Shown piece by piece: positions 10,320-21,141 of a stretch of 38,974 nt of DNA; within the stretch, counting starts at the first letter, position 1; every line of letters starts with the position of its first letter. Made by a program: the position numbers and the translations under genes. The notes under the pieces were generated by a model. The model did not search any database. It saw nothing but the letters and a program-made list of their open reading frames with translations, and had not been told where the DNA came from. Source of the stretch: Gnetum montanum. Lineage: Eukaryota > Streptophyta > Gnetopsida > Gnetales > Gnetaceae. Location: positions 368,109 through 407,082 of the forward strand of contig MNCI01005576.1 in NCBI GenBank assembly GCA_015680685.1, in the 5' to 3' direction.

Positions 10320-11290
10320 CATTGGAACCTCAATATGCTCAAGACATCACTAAGGTCCTAAAAATCAAGTCATATGAATACATGCCAAGCGTAGAGCCAT
10401 GTCTAGTCTGGCATAATATCATACTAGACCAAAGCATTAGACTAGTTAAGCAAAAAGTGTGCAAAATTAGACTTGATTTGGCCTTGGTAGTTCACAATGA
10501 AATCTCAAAGCTCTACCAAGCTAGCTTCATAGGGCTACTAACTACATAGAATGGGTGTCCAACATAGCGGTGGTCCCTAAGAAAAATGAGAGTATCTGCA
10601 TTTGCATTGATTTTAAAGACCTAAATAAAGCAACTATCAAAGATGACTCCCTTTTCCTAGTATTGATCAACTTATCGACACTATGGTTGGACATGCCTTG
10701 TTGTCATTTATGGATGGATTCTCAAGATATAAGTAAATTAAGATCAACCTAGAGCACCAACTTATCATGATCTTTATGACCGCATGGGGTACTTTTTGCT
10801 ATACCATGATGCCCTTTGACCTTAAGAATGTAGGAGCAACATACTAGAGAGTCATGATCTATATCTTTAGCGATTACATACTAGGTTTGCTTAATGATTA
10901 CATAGATGATATAGCCATTAAGTGCAAATTGACCAATGACCATGCTAATGACCTAGTCTTTGTGCTTAAATGATGCCTCAAATAAGAGCTTAGGCTCAAT
11001 CCCAAGAATTGTGTCTTTGGTGTCAATACTGGTAAGATTCTTAGCTTTATAGTATTTGAAACAGGGATACATGTTGATCCTGATAAGGTTAAGACCATAT
11101 CCAAATTAGCAATGCCTAGCAACCTTAAGGAGCTTCAAGGATTACAAGGTAGATTGTAATTTATTTATAGGTTTATCACTAGGCTTACAGATAAGTTATA
11201 GCCCATGCAACATTTACTTAAGAAAGGAGTTCACTATGAGTGGATGGCTCAATGCTAAGAGGCCTTTGAAAACCTTAAGGAAGAATTGAC
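10320..11290 (+). pseudogene. Reverse transcriptase of the Tat element
   Basis: Broken reverse transcriptase. Visible signatures: SNIAVVPKKNES (about 10556-10591), CIDFKDLNKATIKDD (about 10600-10644), then ALLSFMDGFSRY-like traces in another frame, WGTF and MPFGLKNAGATYQ-like traces (about 10785-10850), and the intact active-site box YIDDI (10899-10913). Downstream, LQGLQGRL and FIYRFI (about 11125-11175) mark the connection region. Stops interrupt every segment, for example at about 10547 and 10750. Unlike the RNase H and integrase of the same element, its two active-site aspartates are kept. Confidence 0.8.
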
Positions 11291-11690
11291 ACAATTGTCA
11301 ACATTCTATCATGTGTAAGAGGGTAAACTATTTTATATCTACCTTGCCATATCTGATGTGTCCATTACCTCTTTACTCTATCAAAAATGTGATGATGAAG
11401 TCGAAATGGTTGTATGCTACCTTAGCCATGCATTAGTTTTCCATGAAACCTAACATAATGAAGTAGAGAAGTATTGTCTAGCGGTAGTCTTTTCTTTAAA
11501 GAAGTGGAGACATTACCTCTTCAAAAGCCAAGTCAATGTCATTTGCAAGGACAACATACTTAAAGCCATAATGACCAACACTTATGAAAGTAGCCATTTA
11601 GCCCAATGGAAAGCCATATCCATGGAGTTTGACCTTCATAATATCTCTTAATCTTTAATGAAAGGTCAAGCTATAGCTGTACAACTCATG
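11290..11690 (+). pseudogene. First RNase H (gRNH) of the Tat element
   Basis: Gypsy-type RNase H, normally degrading the RNA strand of the RNA-DNA hybrid. The readings LFYIYLAISDVSITSLLY (about 11330-11383), VVCYLSHAL (about 11408-11434), NEVEKYCLAVVFSLKKWRHYL (split here by the one-word limit: NEVEKYCLAVV, then FSLKKWRHYL, about 11457-11520) and LAQWKAISMEFD (about 11600-11635) follow the family closely. Stops occur at about 11317 and 11452. It ends in MKGQAIAVQL, the usual linker to the second RNase H. Confidence 0.7.
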
Positions 11691-11769
11691 ATTTTACCTA
11701 TTAATGACCAAGCAACCATAGATCCTAAATTTACTAATGAGCATATTAATGTAGTTAGCCAAGTACTCA

Positions 11770-12130
11770 AGGGTTATGAGGGGGTCATATACTTTTATAG
11801 AGATTCAACTACCCATGGGGCTAATGTTTCCGCCATCCTAACATTTCCATTTGGTGAAATTTGATCCTTCTCCTATCATTCTGGGTTTCCATGTACCAAC
11901 AACATAGCAAAGTATGAGGGTTTGATTAGAGGGATGATGGTAGCTCATGACCTAGGAATTAGGCGCTTTGCAATCAAAGGTAATTCACAACTCATGGTTA
12001 ACCAAGTAACTAAGGTTTATGCATGTAAGGCAAAAATCTTACAAACTTCCTATGACATATGGAAGCAAGTGTTACAACAATTCATAGATATTGATATCCA
12101 ACACATACCCTAAAACAAGAATGCCTTAGT
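11770..12130 (+). pseudogene. Second RNase H (aRNH) of the Tat element
   Basis: Archaeal-type RNase H, the hallmark extra domain of Tat elements. The reading starts near GVIYFYRDSTTHG (about 11781), passes GFPCTNNIAKYEGL (about 11882-11922) and GIRRFAIKGNSQLMVNQV (about 11955-12009), and ends at VLQQFIDIDIQHIP before a stop at 12111. Three conserved acidic positions are altered: the aspartate expected after YF is Tyr, the glutamate expected in the NIA-x-YE box is Lys (11910-11912), and the aspartate expected in the G-x-SQL box is Asn (11982-11984). With these changes the domain should be catalytically inactive even apart from the stops. Confidence 0.8.
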
Positions 12131-12379
12131 TGATGCAATTGGAATGTTAGCCCTTAGTGTGACGCTAGATGTGTTTAGTAAGTTACCCACCTTAACCATG
12201 GAGTGTGCTACTCCCATCATGCAAAACACTAAGGATACCATTATGGTTGTCATTCATACTACTACTACTAGGAAGTGGTATGATGATATCAAATTTTACC
12301 TTATGCATGGTGAATCCTCACAAGGCTTGACTATTTCTCAAAAGGATGTCATACATAAGTGATCAAAGTAGCATGTCAT

Positions 12380-13510
12380 TGTAGGTGATAACACATTATG
12401 TCGACAATCCTATGATGGCATACTCTTAAAGTGCTTAGGTAAAATCAAAGCTAGAACATTCCTAGAGGAGGTTCATGAGGGTGTTTGTGGAGGACATATA
12501 GGACTAAGAACTATGGCCACTAAGATTAGATAGTTAGGCTACTATTGGCCCCATATGGAAAATGACTACTTGTAAAAGGTTAAGTAGCATGACACATGCC
12601 AACAATATAGTAACATTATACATGTATCACCAATTGAGTTGCATACAACTCAAATAACATGGTTGTTTCAATGATGGGGGTTGGATATCATTGGATCCAT
12701 AACACCTAAGTCTTCCACAAGGAATAGCTTCATCATTACTATAATAAAATACTTTACAAAGTGGGTTGAGGCTATTCTCCTAAGAAAGAGTACATCTAAG
12801 CAAGTCTGCAAATTCATTATAGATAACATTGTAGCCTGTTTTGGCATACCCATGACCATAGTCACAAATAATGGACCACAATTTAGCAGCCAATAAACAA
12901 AATATTTCTACCATGACCTTGACATTAATCATTCTTTCTTATTGCCTTATTACCCTCAAGCTAATGGACTAGCAAAGGCAAGCAACAAGGCCATCATTAA
13001 CTTACTCAAAAATATGTTCAAGAACAGTAAGCAGAAATGGCATGAGAGGCTTATCCATGCACTATGGGCATATAGAACAACCTATCACACAACAATTGGT
13101 ATGATCCCTTATAGCTTGGTTTATGATTCTAAAGTTGTTTTACCTATTGAATTGTAGGTGCCATTACTTTTAGTAGCCTTGACCAACTTCATCAATGTTA
13201 AGGAAAACAAGAAGTTGTGAATAATAGCCTTGGACTTGGTGGAGGAGCAATGTATGCAAGTGCTTGCTCACATTAAACACTATCAAGAGAGGCAAAAGTA
13301 GTAACATCACCACCATGCACAAGATCAAAGAAGGTGACTTGGTCCTTAAAGCCATCAATGAGCATGTAAACAAGTTCTTAGTTAATTGGGAAGGATCCTT
13401 TCTTATCACCAAAGCCTACAAGAATGGTTCATTTAGAATAGCTAACATGAATGGGAATGAGCTAAGAAATCAAATCAATCATTCCTATCTAAAGCCATAT
13501 CACATGTAGT
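12380..13510 (+). pseudogene. Integrase of the Tat element
   Basis: DDE integrase, normally inserting element DNA into the chromosome. A degraded zinc-binding N-terminus (HEGVCGGHIG at about 12471-12500, then LGYYWPHMENDY and a CQQ trace) is followed by the catalytic core: WGLDIIGS with the first Asp at 12684-12686, then TIVTNNGPQF where the second Asp is Asn (12867-12869), then PQANGLAKASNK where the Glu is Lys (12975-12977). The spacing between the last two positions is exactly 35 residues, as in the D-D-35-E family. The C-terminal part is in the frame 13264-13509 (KIKEGDLVLKA, NWEGSFLITKAY, LKPYH). Stops at 12894 and 13155 and a shift before 13264. Confidence 0.85.
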
Positions 13511-13729
13511 TGATAATCATCAACAAGCAAGCCTACTTTCAATAGTTTGCTACAATCTTAAACTGGCAACACAGTTTGCTAGGGCCTTAAACTAATGATT
13601 TTAGTTACTTGGATAGCTTGATTTTCATGTGTCCTTTATGATTGTAGCATTATAATATGCAGTGGTGTTTTGTATCCTTTGTTGGTGCCTCTTGGGTCAA
13701 TCCTCCAAACACCAATAAAGAGGGACCAT
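13511..13729 (+). other. 3' untranslated tail and polypurine tract of the Tat element
   Basis: Non-coding stretch after the integrase. It ends in a purine-rich run, AATAAAGAGGGACCA (about 13714-13728), directly before the LTR start TGAAGCACCCC at 13730, which suits a polypurine tract. Confidence 0.6.
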
Positions 13730-14039
13730 TGAAGCACCCCAAAAATTTGCATGTTATAGTTAATTTTCATCATGGACCTTTCACCCAATGAAACTTGAGG
13801 TAAAAATTCATTGTAAATGTGAATATTTTAACCCACAGTGGGCAATTTCACATACTTTATACTTTTGGAGTTGAAAAATACCTCATAAGTGGTCAAAGCC
13901 TCATTTCCCAAGTGAAAAAAGTCACCTAGTATCTATATTTGGGTTGGGTGGGGAGGGGGTGTTCAAAAATGCCATTTGGAATGCCAAAAATGGTAATTTG
14001 ATGGGTTTTATTGGGGGTATACATTTTTCTACATTGGAA

Positions 14040-14340
14040 ACACTTTTAGGGGGGTAGATCTCACCTACCCCCAACATGGAGAGGTGGAGGATTTCCTCTC
14101 AGCTTGGAAAATTTTTCCCCAGTGTGGAGGTTGCATGCTTAGCCTGGAAACCTTTCCCCCTTAGCATGGAAGTTTCCTCTTAGCATGGAGGCTCCACTCC
14201 TAGCATGGAAATTTCATCCCCCAATGTGGAAGCCACAATAGCCAAATTTCAACACTTCATGCACTCCAACTTTGACCAGCCACTTCATCAAGCAATGGAG
14301 AGCTCAACATGGAAGATTTATTTCCAGCATGGAAGGTGTG
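14040..14340 (+). repeat. Degenerate GCATGGA minisatellite in the Tat U3
   Basis: About ten diverged units of roughly 20-30 bp built on the phrase TTAGCATGGAAGTTTCC alternate GCATGGAA, GTGTGGAGG and ACATGGAGA with pyrimidine runs of C and T. It lies just upstream of the TATA-like box, where U3 enhancers of plant LTRs often sit. A regulatory role is inference. Confidence 0.5.
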
Positions 14341-14391
14341 CCCCTATTACTATTTAAAGTAAATGAAATGGCCATGGGGAGAAGGAACTTA

Positions 14392-14400
14392 CTATATATG
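14392..14400 (+). promoter_or_regulatory. TATA-like box of the Tat LTR
   Basis: CTATATATG lies about 660 bp into the LTR, downstream of the minisatellite and about 640 bp upstream of an AATAAA word. A weaker candidate, CTATTTAAAG, is near 14350. Confidence 0.4.
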
Positions 14401-15252
14401 GTAACCGTCCAAATTTGGGCATCCATCTCACCTATATGAGGTAGAAATTTACAACCAAATTACAATCGTTGTACAACCAAAGTATAGTCATTTTGTAGCA
14501 TCATTCATGACCGAAAACCTATAAAATTCAACATCAAACACCATTTACAGGTTCAAAACTTTGGAAGTTACACACTTTTTATAGTTTAGCAACTTTTTGC
14601 ATACATACACTTTTGCACACAAATTGTTCATAGTTCTACACTTGGGCATTCTCAAGCACTCAAGAGTTCTTGTAGGTTTCCATACTTGTATCTTCTTGAA
14701 TCCAATGTGGAAACCATGTGGCCTTGTGACCTTGTAATCTTTTTTTGGGATTTGTAAATTTTCAAGCTCCATGCTACACTCCTAGGATTCCCAACTCCTA
14801 GTGTAGAGCATTTGGGTAGCTTAGATTTTTCACACTTCTCAACCCTCATGATAGCCAGTGTTGCAGATCTAAGATTGCAACATTAGAGGTTTGATAGCAA
14901 CGAGAGTGGTAAGACATCTAGATCATGGAGTTGATTGCATCAACTTCAATAGACCCTGAAACCTCATCTAAGTGAACCCCCCTATTGTCCATTTAGGAAC
15001 CATTTGTACACATTTCTCTAACTTATTCTTTGTTTTTTCTTAATAAAGTTTTAATTTTTGGATTTTATGTGCAAGATGTATTTGTTTATTTTTGGTGCAT
15101 TATTCAGATCTATTATCAGTTTCAACATTTTATTTTTCTTATTACCAGAGTTTGCACTTTGTAAGTCCTTGGTTGATCTACTAGACTGGCTAGGATGCCC
15201 TAAATCCCATTCTTCATGGAGGCCTTGGTGATTTGTGGGTTGAGGACTGCTA

Positions 15253-15292
15253 TGCACTAGGTCCATTGGTTCTGCACTAGGTCCATTGGTTC
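15253..15292. repeat. 20-bp perfect tandem repeat, two copies
   Basis: The unit TGCACTAGGTCCATTGGTTC occurs at 15253-15272 and again at 15273-15292 without a mismatch, close to the presumed right end of the Tat LTR. The perfect copies contrast with the decayed surroundings, so the duplication is recent. Confidence 0.9.
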
Positions 15293-15309
15293 TTTCCAAC
15301 AAATTGATT

Positions 15310-16060
15310 TTTTTGATTACAACACATCTTCATATTTCACCATGATGACAAGCTAAGGTGGAGAGATCTTAAAGGAAAAATTTTTCTACCACCAAAATGT
15401 TTAGCATTCATCATGCTCCAAAATTCTGCCAAAGGGATGAAACTAAGTGAAGTACTTGGAGGTTATCATGTGACTAAATACATGACTAGACACTATGAAC
15501 CCACTAAGGAGCAATCATGAAGAGACAAAGACATAGAGACTAGGCATGAATAAGACAAATGAAAGAAGGTCAACTCTCCTATTATTTTGGAAGAATTAGA
15601 TGGAGATGAATCCATAGCTTAACGACTTGACCAAAGTTATGAGTTCTGGTTACAATTTCCTATCATCCAATTAGATGAACCTATCAAGCATTAGTCATGC
15701 TCTGACTTTGCAAAGATAGTTAGAAGGGAGGAAAAAGACTCAAGGCCAAGGGTTTTTGCTAGATCCCACAAGGAAGAATATTAGAGTCATCATAGGAGAA
15801 CAAGCTGGTATTGTTTTCCTACTACCTGATTGACATCCTCATGATCTTCAGCAGACTCTAATAAAAGGAGATATAAGTACAAAGACCATGATAGGGAGGA
15901 GACAAGAGTTCATGATCATTATGATCATCACTCAAGGTACTCTGACATCAAAGATGAAGGATATGAATAGACAAGACACAGATATCATAGAGATCACAAG
16001 AGATATGAGCATAGAAGGGATGATACTACAACCAAGCGCATGAACTTGATCGAGATGATG
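15310..16060 (+). pseudogene. Possible leader and gag N-terminus of element F
   Basis: This stretch is rich in Arg, Asp, Lys and His codons in plus frames (for example the RRYEHRRDDTTTKR-like reading near 15990-16035) and merges into the recognisable gag at about 16085. The charged composition would suit a gag N-terminal region, but I could not align it with the R2 gag start. The first hundred bases after the Tat LTR are unassigned. Confidence 0.35.
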
Positions 16061-17330
16061 AACCCTGATGGCTACTTGAAGTATGATTAACATACAACAA
16101 CTTGTTCATAAACTAGCCAAGCATGTAATAGATAATCATATCAAACAGATTGATATGAACAACTTGCTAAGATTTAAAGGTGGTTATAATGCCGATCCAC
16201 AACACCACCTCCAAGCTTTCCATATGCCTATGCCCTACAAAATATTGAAAGTGACTGGCAAAAGTTAAAGTTATTTTGAAGAACACTTGTAAAGAAAGTA
16301 GAGAGATGGTATAGATCACTAGAACCTAAATCAATTAGATGCTAGAGTATATGCTAGAGCTCTTTAATGATAAACATCAAACTTACTCGCAATTGTCTAA
16401 CCTACGAAAATAAATCCTAAGATGGAAAGAAGGGACTCATGAAACCATTGATGTGGCAATTGGAAAATACTATTCATTGTTGCATAGATTCCTAGGCCAT
16501 AGATTCTCACCAAAGGAACAACACAGGCACATTGTAGTTAGATTGTGAAGTAAAACAAGATAGACTCTTTGGTTTTATGCCCAAGGTAGACTATCAAAAC
16601 TAACTTCGCATTGCATCTAAAGACTAATTGACCAAGTGGTAAAGGAAAAAGGTGAGCTAAGAAAGAGGGAATTAGCTGAAGAGTATAATAGAGATCCATC
16701 AATTCAAAAGAGAGATGCACACATTTGTAATACACAAGAAGAGGAAACCTTGTATCAGGTCATCCAAAAGAAGACTCTACCAATTCAAAAATCTATAAAT
16801 GACATTGCAACCAAAGTAGAGAAAATATGAGATTCCTTGGATGAGAAATCTAGAATAGCATTAAAGATTGTGGAGGAAAGAATAGAGCAAGCCTTTGGAA
16901 AATGAAAAAATAAAAGGAAGAAGAAAGAGTCTAGACAATAAGGCAAAGTAGCTTTAGTGACTAAGTGCTCAAACACCAACTTCATAGATGAGGAAGGTTG
17001 CACTATGTGTCAATACGAACATCCCAAGAGATGTTGTCCAATCATGGAACATCTACAAGAGGCAGGGGCATATACACTCAACCCCATATTTGTTAAAACA
17101 TAGATGCCCAAAAGGTTACCTTATCATCAGGGTAACTATTGACAGAACCTCCAACCAATGTATTATTGTAGTGGAGCTTTGTCAAAACCATAGGATCATT
17201 ATTAGTAGCAATGGAAATAGCCTCAATCATGAGCTATGCCACTACCATGCTAACAATATCCATACAGATAGCCAAATCCATATGGATATTTCTTCTAATC
17301 TCCATTCTTACTCGGTAATTTAGTTGTTTA
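16060..17330 (+). pseudogene. Gag of element F
   Basis: Broken capsid-type gag. From 16083 the reading runs through MNNLLRFKGGYNADPQHHLQAF (interrupted here for length: MNNLLRFKGG, then YNADPQHHLQAF), matching LNNFPKFSGG...HLLAF of the intact R2 gag. Later blocks match in other frames: EVFNEKYQTYARV-like (about 16355-16390) and RYYSLLHRFLGH-like (about 16465-16500). A zinc-knuckle reading CTMCQYEHPKRCC at about 17000-17035 has the same shortened spacing (C-x2-C-x3-H-x4-C) as R2. It ends in a Pro-rich tail (about 17400-17490). Several stops and frameshifts. Confidence 0.7.
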
Positions 17331-17619
17331 GAATGCATAGTACTACCTAGTAGAATGCCACAAACCTACATAGAAAAGGATAAATTTGCACTCAAACATG
17401 CATGCATCCATAGTTGACTTTTCAAATCAACATCTAACTCCTTTACCACCAATGCCACCACCTGCTATGCAAGGTAAATTACCATCACAATTACAACAAA
17501 GGCAAGCTTCTCAAGCAGTGAACATACAAATAGAGGATCATACTAACAACATTAAGGACTAGTCATAGAAATGTCTTTTCTTTAGAATAAGTCCAAAAAT
17601 AGCTAGTAGAGTTAGAACT

Positions 17620-18180
17620 TCATTGAGACAAGATTCTTCTAAGGTAGATCCTCAAAACAAAAAGCTTCAAATTTTGTCAAATGCAAACATGCAAACTATC
17701 ATACTTATAGAGATAGTCATAGAATGGATAAAAGTAGGCCCACTCCCTAAGAAAAGAATTGATCTAAGAATTCCTTTGATTTATCTACAAGTAGCTAAAA
17801 ATCTACCTTGCAAGGCTCTATTAGACTTAGGTTCTAGGATAAATTTGATCTCTTATGAAACATATCAAGCATGGAAGGCCACCATTGAAGGAGTGCAACA
17901 TTAGGTTGGGGCTTGTAGATCAATCTGTTGCTATGCTTATGGAACAAATGGACGATGTAGTAACCACTATCAATGGGTAACCGCTGTTAATGGGTGGTCT
18001 TATCTAGTAGATTTTCTAGTAATTGATGTCAAAGATGCTGATAAGGAATTTCCAATTATCATGGAAAGAGCATGGCTTATTACAATTGATGATAAGCTAA
18101 GTATGAGGGATCTATCTATTGAGATCTCTAAGGAAGACATGCATGAAGCCATACACATGCAGCAAATTCCATGCATTATT
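17620..18180 (+). pseudogene. Aspartic protease of element F
   Basis: Athila-type retropepsin. The frame 17623-17904 shows PCKALLDLGSRINLIS with the catalytic Asp in the D-L-G form usual for Athila proteases. A second segment in a shifted frame reads VDFLVIDVKDADKEFP and IIMERAWLITIDDKL (about 18010-18095), matching the flap-to-C-terminal part of the family. A frameshift near 17905 separates the two. The domain is absent from R1 and R2, where gag runs directly into the spacer, so F keeps a larger coding set than its nested relatives but still has no RT. Confidence 0.65.
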
Positions 18181-18589
18181 ATTGAAGGAAAAGGGTGTAA
18201 TCGCGGATTGACATTCTAGAATGTTAACACAATTATTACACTAGTCCACAACAAATGTGAAAAACAAGTGTGTGCACAAGAGAGAGTAGCAACCACAAAA
18301 CCAATAGACACCCTGTGGCTAACAACTAGAAATAGTAATTTGTCTAAAACATGCATGGAAACATCTAAACCACTTACTAGTTTCCATTCTAAAAAGATGA
18401 CTCCAACTAAGGACCCAAAAATGAAAATATTAAACTATGATCATACACCAGTAGGAAAAGAAAATATGGACTTAGCTAATCATAACTTCACTACCATCAA
18501 AATTACATGACATATTAATTGAAAAGTTAAATCACTAAAGATGGTAAGGGAACCACCTAGAGTGTGTGATCCAGGAGATCTAGGGAGCA

Positions 18590-20721
18590 TTTTTTGAACA
18601 CTCACCCATGAGTTTAGTCGTGAGGGAGCTGCCTTATCTTGATTTAGGAATTAATAAGTGTTTTTAAATTTGTTTTGTTTTATAATTATTTTATATTTTT
18701 ACATTCTTGATATACCTTTTTACATTGTTTGATACAATTTTTCCTATACTTTTATACTTTTCATATTCTTTGACATTTTCTCATTCTTTGATACTTTTCA
18801 TTTCTTAAATTTTTGACATTCTTTTATATATCTTTTAATTTCTTGGACATTTTTCATTCTTTAATATTATTCATTCTTTATATCTTTTTCGATCTTTTTC
18901 ATACTTTGTTTTCAAGCCCTTTCTAAATAATTTTGATTACTAATAAGACATTACATATAAAAGCAAGATGTAGCCCAATAAAATGAAGATTTCTCTATGT
19001 TATCAAGTCATAAGGGACTGATTATTTAAATAGTGATCCCACATCATTCATCCATCCATTCCACTAATAAGAGGTTCTCATCATGGCCATAATGATATTC
19101 TTTTCCATCATACAACTAAGAATAAACCTGCGATCATTTTGCCTGGATAGAAAAGTGAAGAACCAAGGAAGAATGTAAAGGATGTTACATCAATGAGATT
19201 TGTGGATTCTCTTGGATTACTGTTGTAGGTTCTCTCAATTCGCTAAGGTTGTATTATATCCTTTTAGATCTAATGAAAAATGGGAGTAAGAGTAAATAAG
19301 TGATGCCTTACCATGTCACTAGAAACACATGTTACCCATGCCTAAAGGTAGTCCTCTAATAAGGTTAACATAGACATATAAAAAAATAAGAGCAAAAAAT
19401 AAATTTTTGAGGGTCCCACTAGAAAGACATGTTACTCATGCTTGAAGGTAGGTAGCTTCTTAGAAATTGAAGAAAAAAAATAAAAAGCACCATGAATAAA
19501 CTCCTTCCTTGGACAATACGCCAAGTGACAACAGTCCTTACAACAATGATAGTCTTATAGTTGTGACTCCAAGTGATGAAAAATTACAATGTCACTAGAC
19601 TGTGGTTTGGAATTTATTTGAATCTTGGATAGAAAGGCTAGTGATTACTTTAATCACTAATAAAACACAAGAATTCATTATGCCTATGGTAAGATACCTC
19701 ATGTCCCAATTTCTACAATCCCTTCTAAGTTCATCTCATCTCACTATTTGACTAATCAAAACTTTTGGTTTTATATAACATGGTGTAATTCTCTCAATTT
19801 GGTGGTACTAACATGTGTGTTTTGCTAAACAAGTATGCGTTACATTCAACTACTTAAGTACCTAAGGAAACTTTTAGGCATGGTTATACAAGGGCATTAA
19901 GGGCTAGAGTCTACTTTGGATAGGTCCCACTTATATAACTATTGTATCTTATGCTTGCCAAGCAATTCCACATCATCTTGAGCCTTCCAACATCAGTAAA
20001 AACTTTCCTTATAATTCAAACTATCTTTTCTAATAACATAAGCTCATTACCCATCTCATCCATCTTATCAATCTTTCATAAACTTTCATAGCCTAAGATT
20101 CCTTCTTTACACACTATCTATGCTAAATTTTGATAAAATATGCATCATCCATCAACCAAGATCCTTTGAATATGCTTAAAAGCTTCTATACATTCATGAG
20201 AATCATTTTTTGTCCTTAGAAGTCATTAAATATTGTAATTTTATGGCATTCGATATCAAGTTGGAGCAACCCTAATATCAGATCCTCAATGTCAGATACC
20301 TGATATTAGGTCCATCAAAAAGTATATATAGGAGTGCTCATCTTAGCCATGGGAGGGACGTTAGTAAAGTTAATTTGAGTTAATTTTTTGAAAAATTCTA
20401 ACACCTAGAAAGTATCATAAGGGAAACTATGAAGGGAAACTTGAACATTTTTATTAAAAAGTAATCACATTAATGATAGAAACACTTACATAATGCTCTT
20501 AAGGAACCATACTAATCATTATGAGCCATGAATAAGAATAAAATAGATAACTGTGAGGAGTTAAAGAAAATAACATTTATGGGGTTTATTTTTTGCAAAA
20601 TTTTATAAATTTGCAATCCTAATAACTAAGAAGTTGATCTAACTAAAAGTATGAGAAAGGAAGGGATTTGCAAAAATTAGAGAACACCTTCTAATGATCC
20701 CTAATTGCTTAATGATTGTAG
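18590..20721 (+). other. Conserved non-coding spacer between gag-pro and ORF2 in element F
   Basis: Non-coding. It opens with GAGTTTAGTCGTGAGGGAG (about 18612-18630), matching the R2 segment that follows the gag stop. Next comes a long T-rich tract with repeated CATTCTTTGA words (18655-18915), which corresponds to A-rich tracts on the plus strand of R1 (26640-26760) and R2 (36650-36760). Then there are blocks shared with R1 and R2, including one of about 28 identical bases with R2 at about 19267-19295. A U3-like promoter fragment lies near its end (20240-20332). Confidence 0.6.
20240..20332 (+). promoter_or_regulatory. Internal U3-like promoter fragment upstream of ORF2 in element F
   Basis: Contains GATATC and GATATTAGG words and a 21-base stretch at 20284-20304 identical to the reverse complement of 30343-30363 in the U3 of the R1 LTR. 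A TATA box (TATATATA, 20323-20330) follows. The order, palindromic words then TATA box, copies the LTR U3, yet this is internal, about 390 bp upstream of the ORF2 start at 20722. Promoter activity is inference. Confidence 0.55.
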
Positions 20722-21141
20722 ATGGTCCTAAAGAAAGGAGCACAAGGTGGACCCTCATAGGCCACAAGTAAGAAACCAAGAGGCCAAGGTAGAGGCTAAA
20801 AGGGAGAACAATAATTGGAACATGTAGAGTAGGAAGCCCAATCATTCAGTATCCATCAAGAAACTCTTGCTATAAAGTAGTCAACCCAAGGAGAGGTAGA
20901 AGAACCACAAGTTCAAGGAAAGTTCCTCATGTTGTCGTAAGACTACCTCTAAGTTATTCAAGAGAAATCAATCTTGACCATAGTAATTGTGAAGAAGAAC
21001 TTTGGTCCATTCATGAAATTCACTCCAAAAGTAGTAAGGATGCAACTCTAAGCATCACCGCTATGGCCTATACTTTCACACAATGGTGAATGATACCTTG
21101 GGAAAATTTATTAATTTTGGCACAATAAGGAAGAAGGCACT
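20722..21141 (+). pseudogene. ORF2 N-terminal part, element F, cut by the R1 insertion
   Basis: Starts at ATG 20722 with MVLKKGAQGGP, close to the R2 start (MVLKCGQQEGP at 35017, minus) and to R1 (MAPKRGAKGE at 24939, minus). It continues through stops past QSFSIHQE, QEKSILTIVIV and FGPFMKFTPKVV to a WYLG-like reading and is cut at 21141 by R1. The other half resumes at 30385. Function unknown. The three starts agreeing in different copies makes this the likely ancestral start. Confidence 0.6.
21137..21141. repeat. Left target-site duplication of R1
   Basis: GCACT directly before the R1 LTR start, repeated exactly at 30385-30389 after the other LTR. Confidence 0.9.

Larger units (their letters stand above)
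10240..15300 (+). mobile_element. 5'-truncated Tat-type Ty3/gypsy element with dual RNase H
   Basis: Plus-strand element lacking its 5' LTR, gag and protease. Domains in order: reverse transcriptase, a gypsy-type RNase H, a second archaeal-type RNase H, integrase, a non-coding 3' tail, polypurine tract (13715-13729) and an LTR from 13730 to about 15300. The second RNase H between the first and the integrase is diagnostic of the Tat lineage of plant Ty3/gypsy elements. The frames need many stops and several frameshifts to be bridged, yet the domain order is complete, so the element decayed by point mutation after its 5' end was lost. The LTR family is unrelated to the TGATGAG family elsewhere in the window. 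Confidence 0.8.
13730..15300 (+). repeat. 3' LTR of the Tat element (right edge approximate)
   Basis: Starts with TGAAGCACCCC right after the polypurine tract. It contains a degenerate minisatellite (14040-14340), a TATA-like CTATATATG (14392-14400) and a polyadenylation word AATAAA (15042-15047), in the order U3, R, U5. The right end is not proven; CA at about 15300 after a 20-bp tandem repeat is a reasonable edge, giving about 1.57 kb. There is no second copy in the window to compare, and no target duplication can be shown because the 5' side is missing. Confidence 0.6.

Noticed and set aside
14545-15302. Several short minus-strand frames
   Set aside because: They fall wholly in the presumed Tat LTR, do not match any family and have no supporting context.
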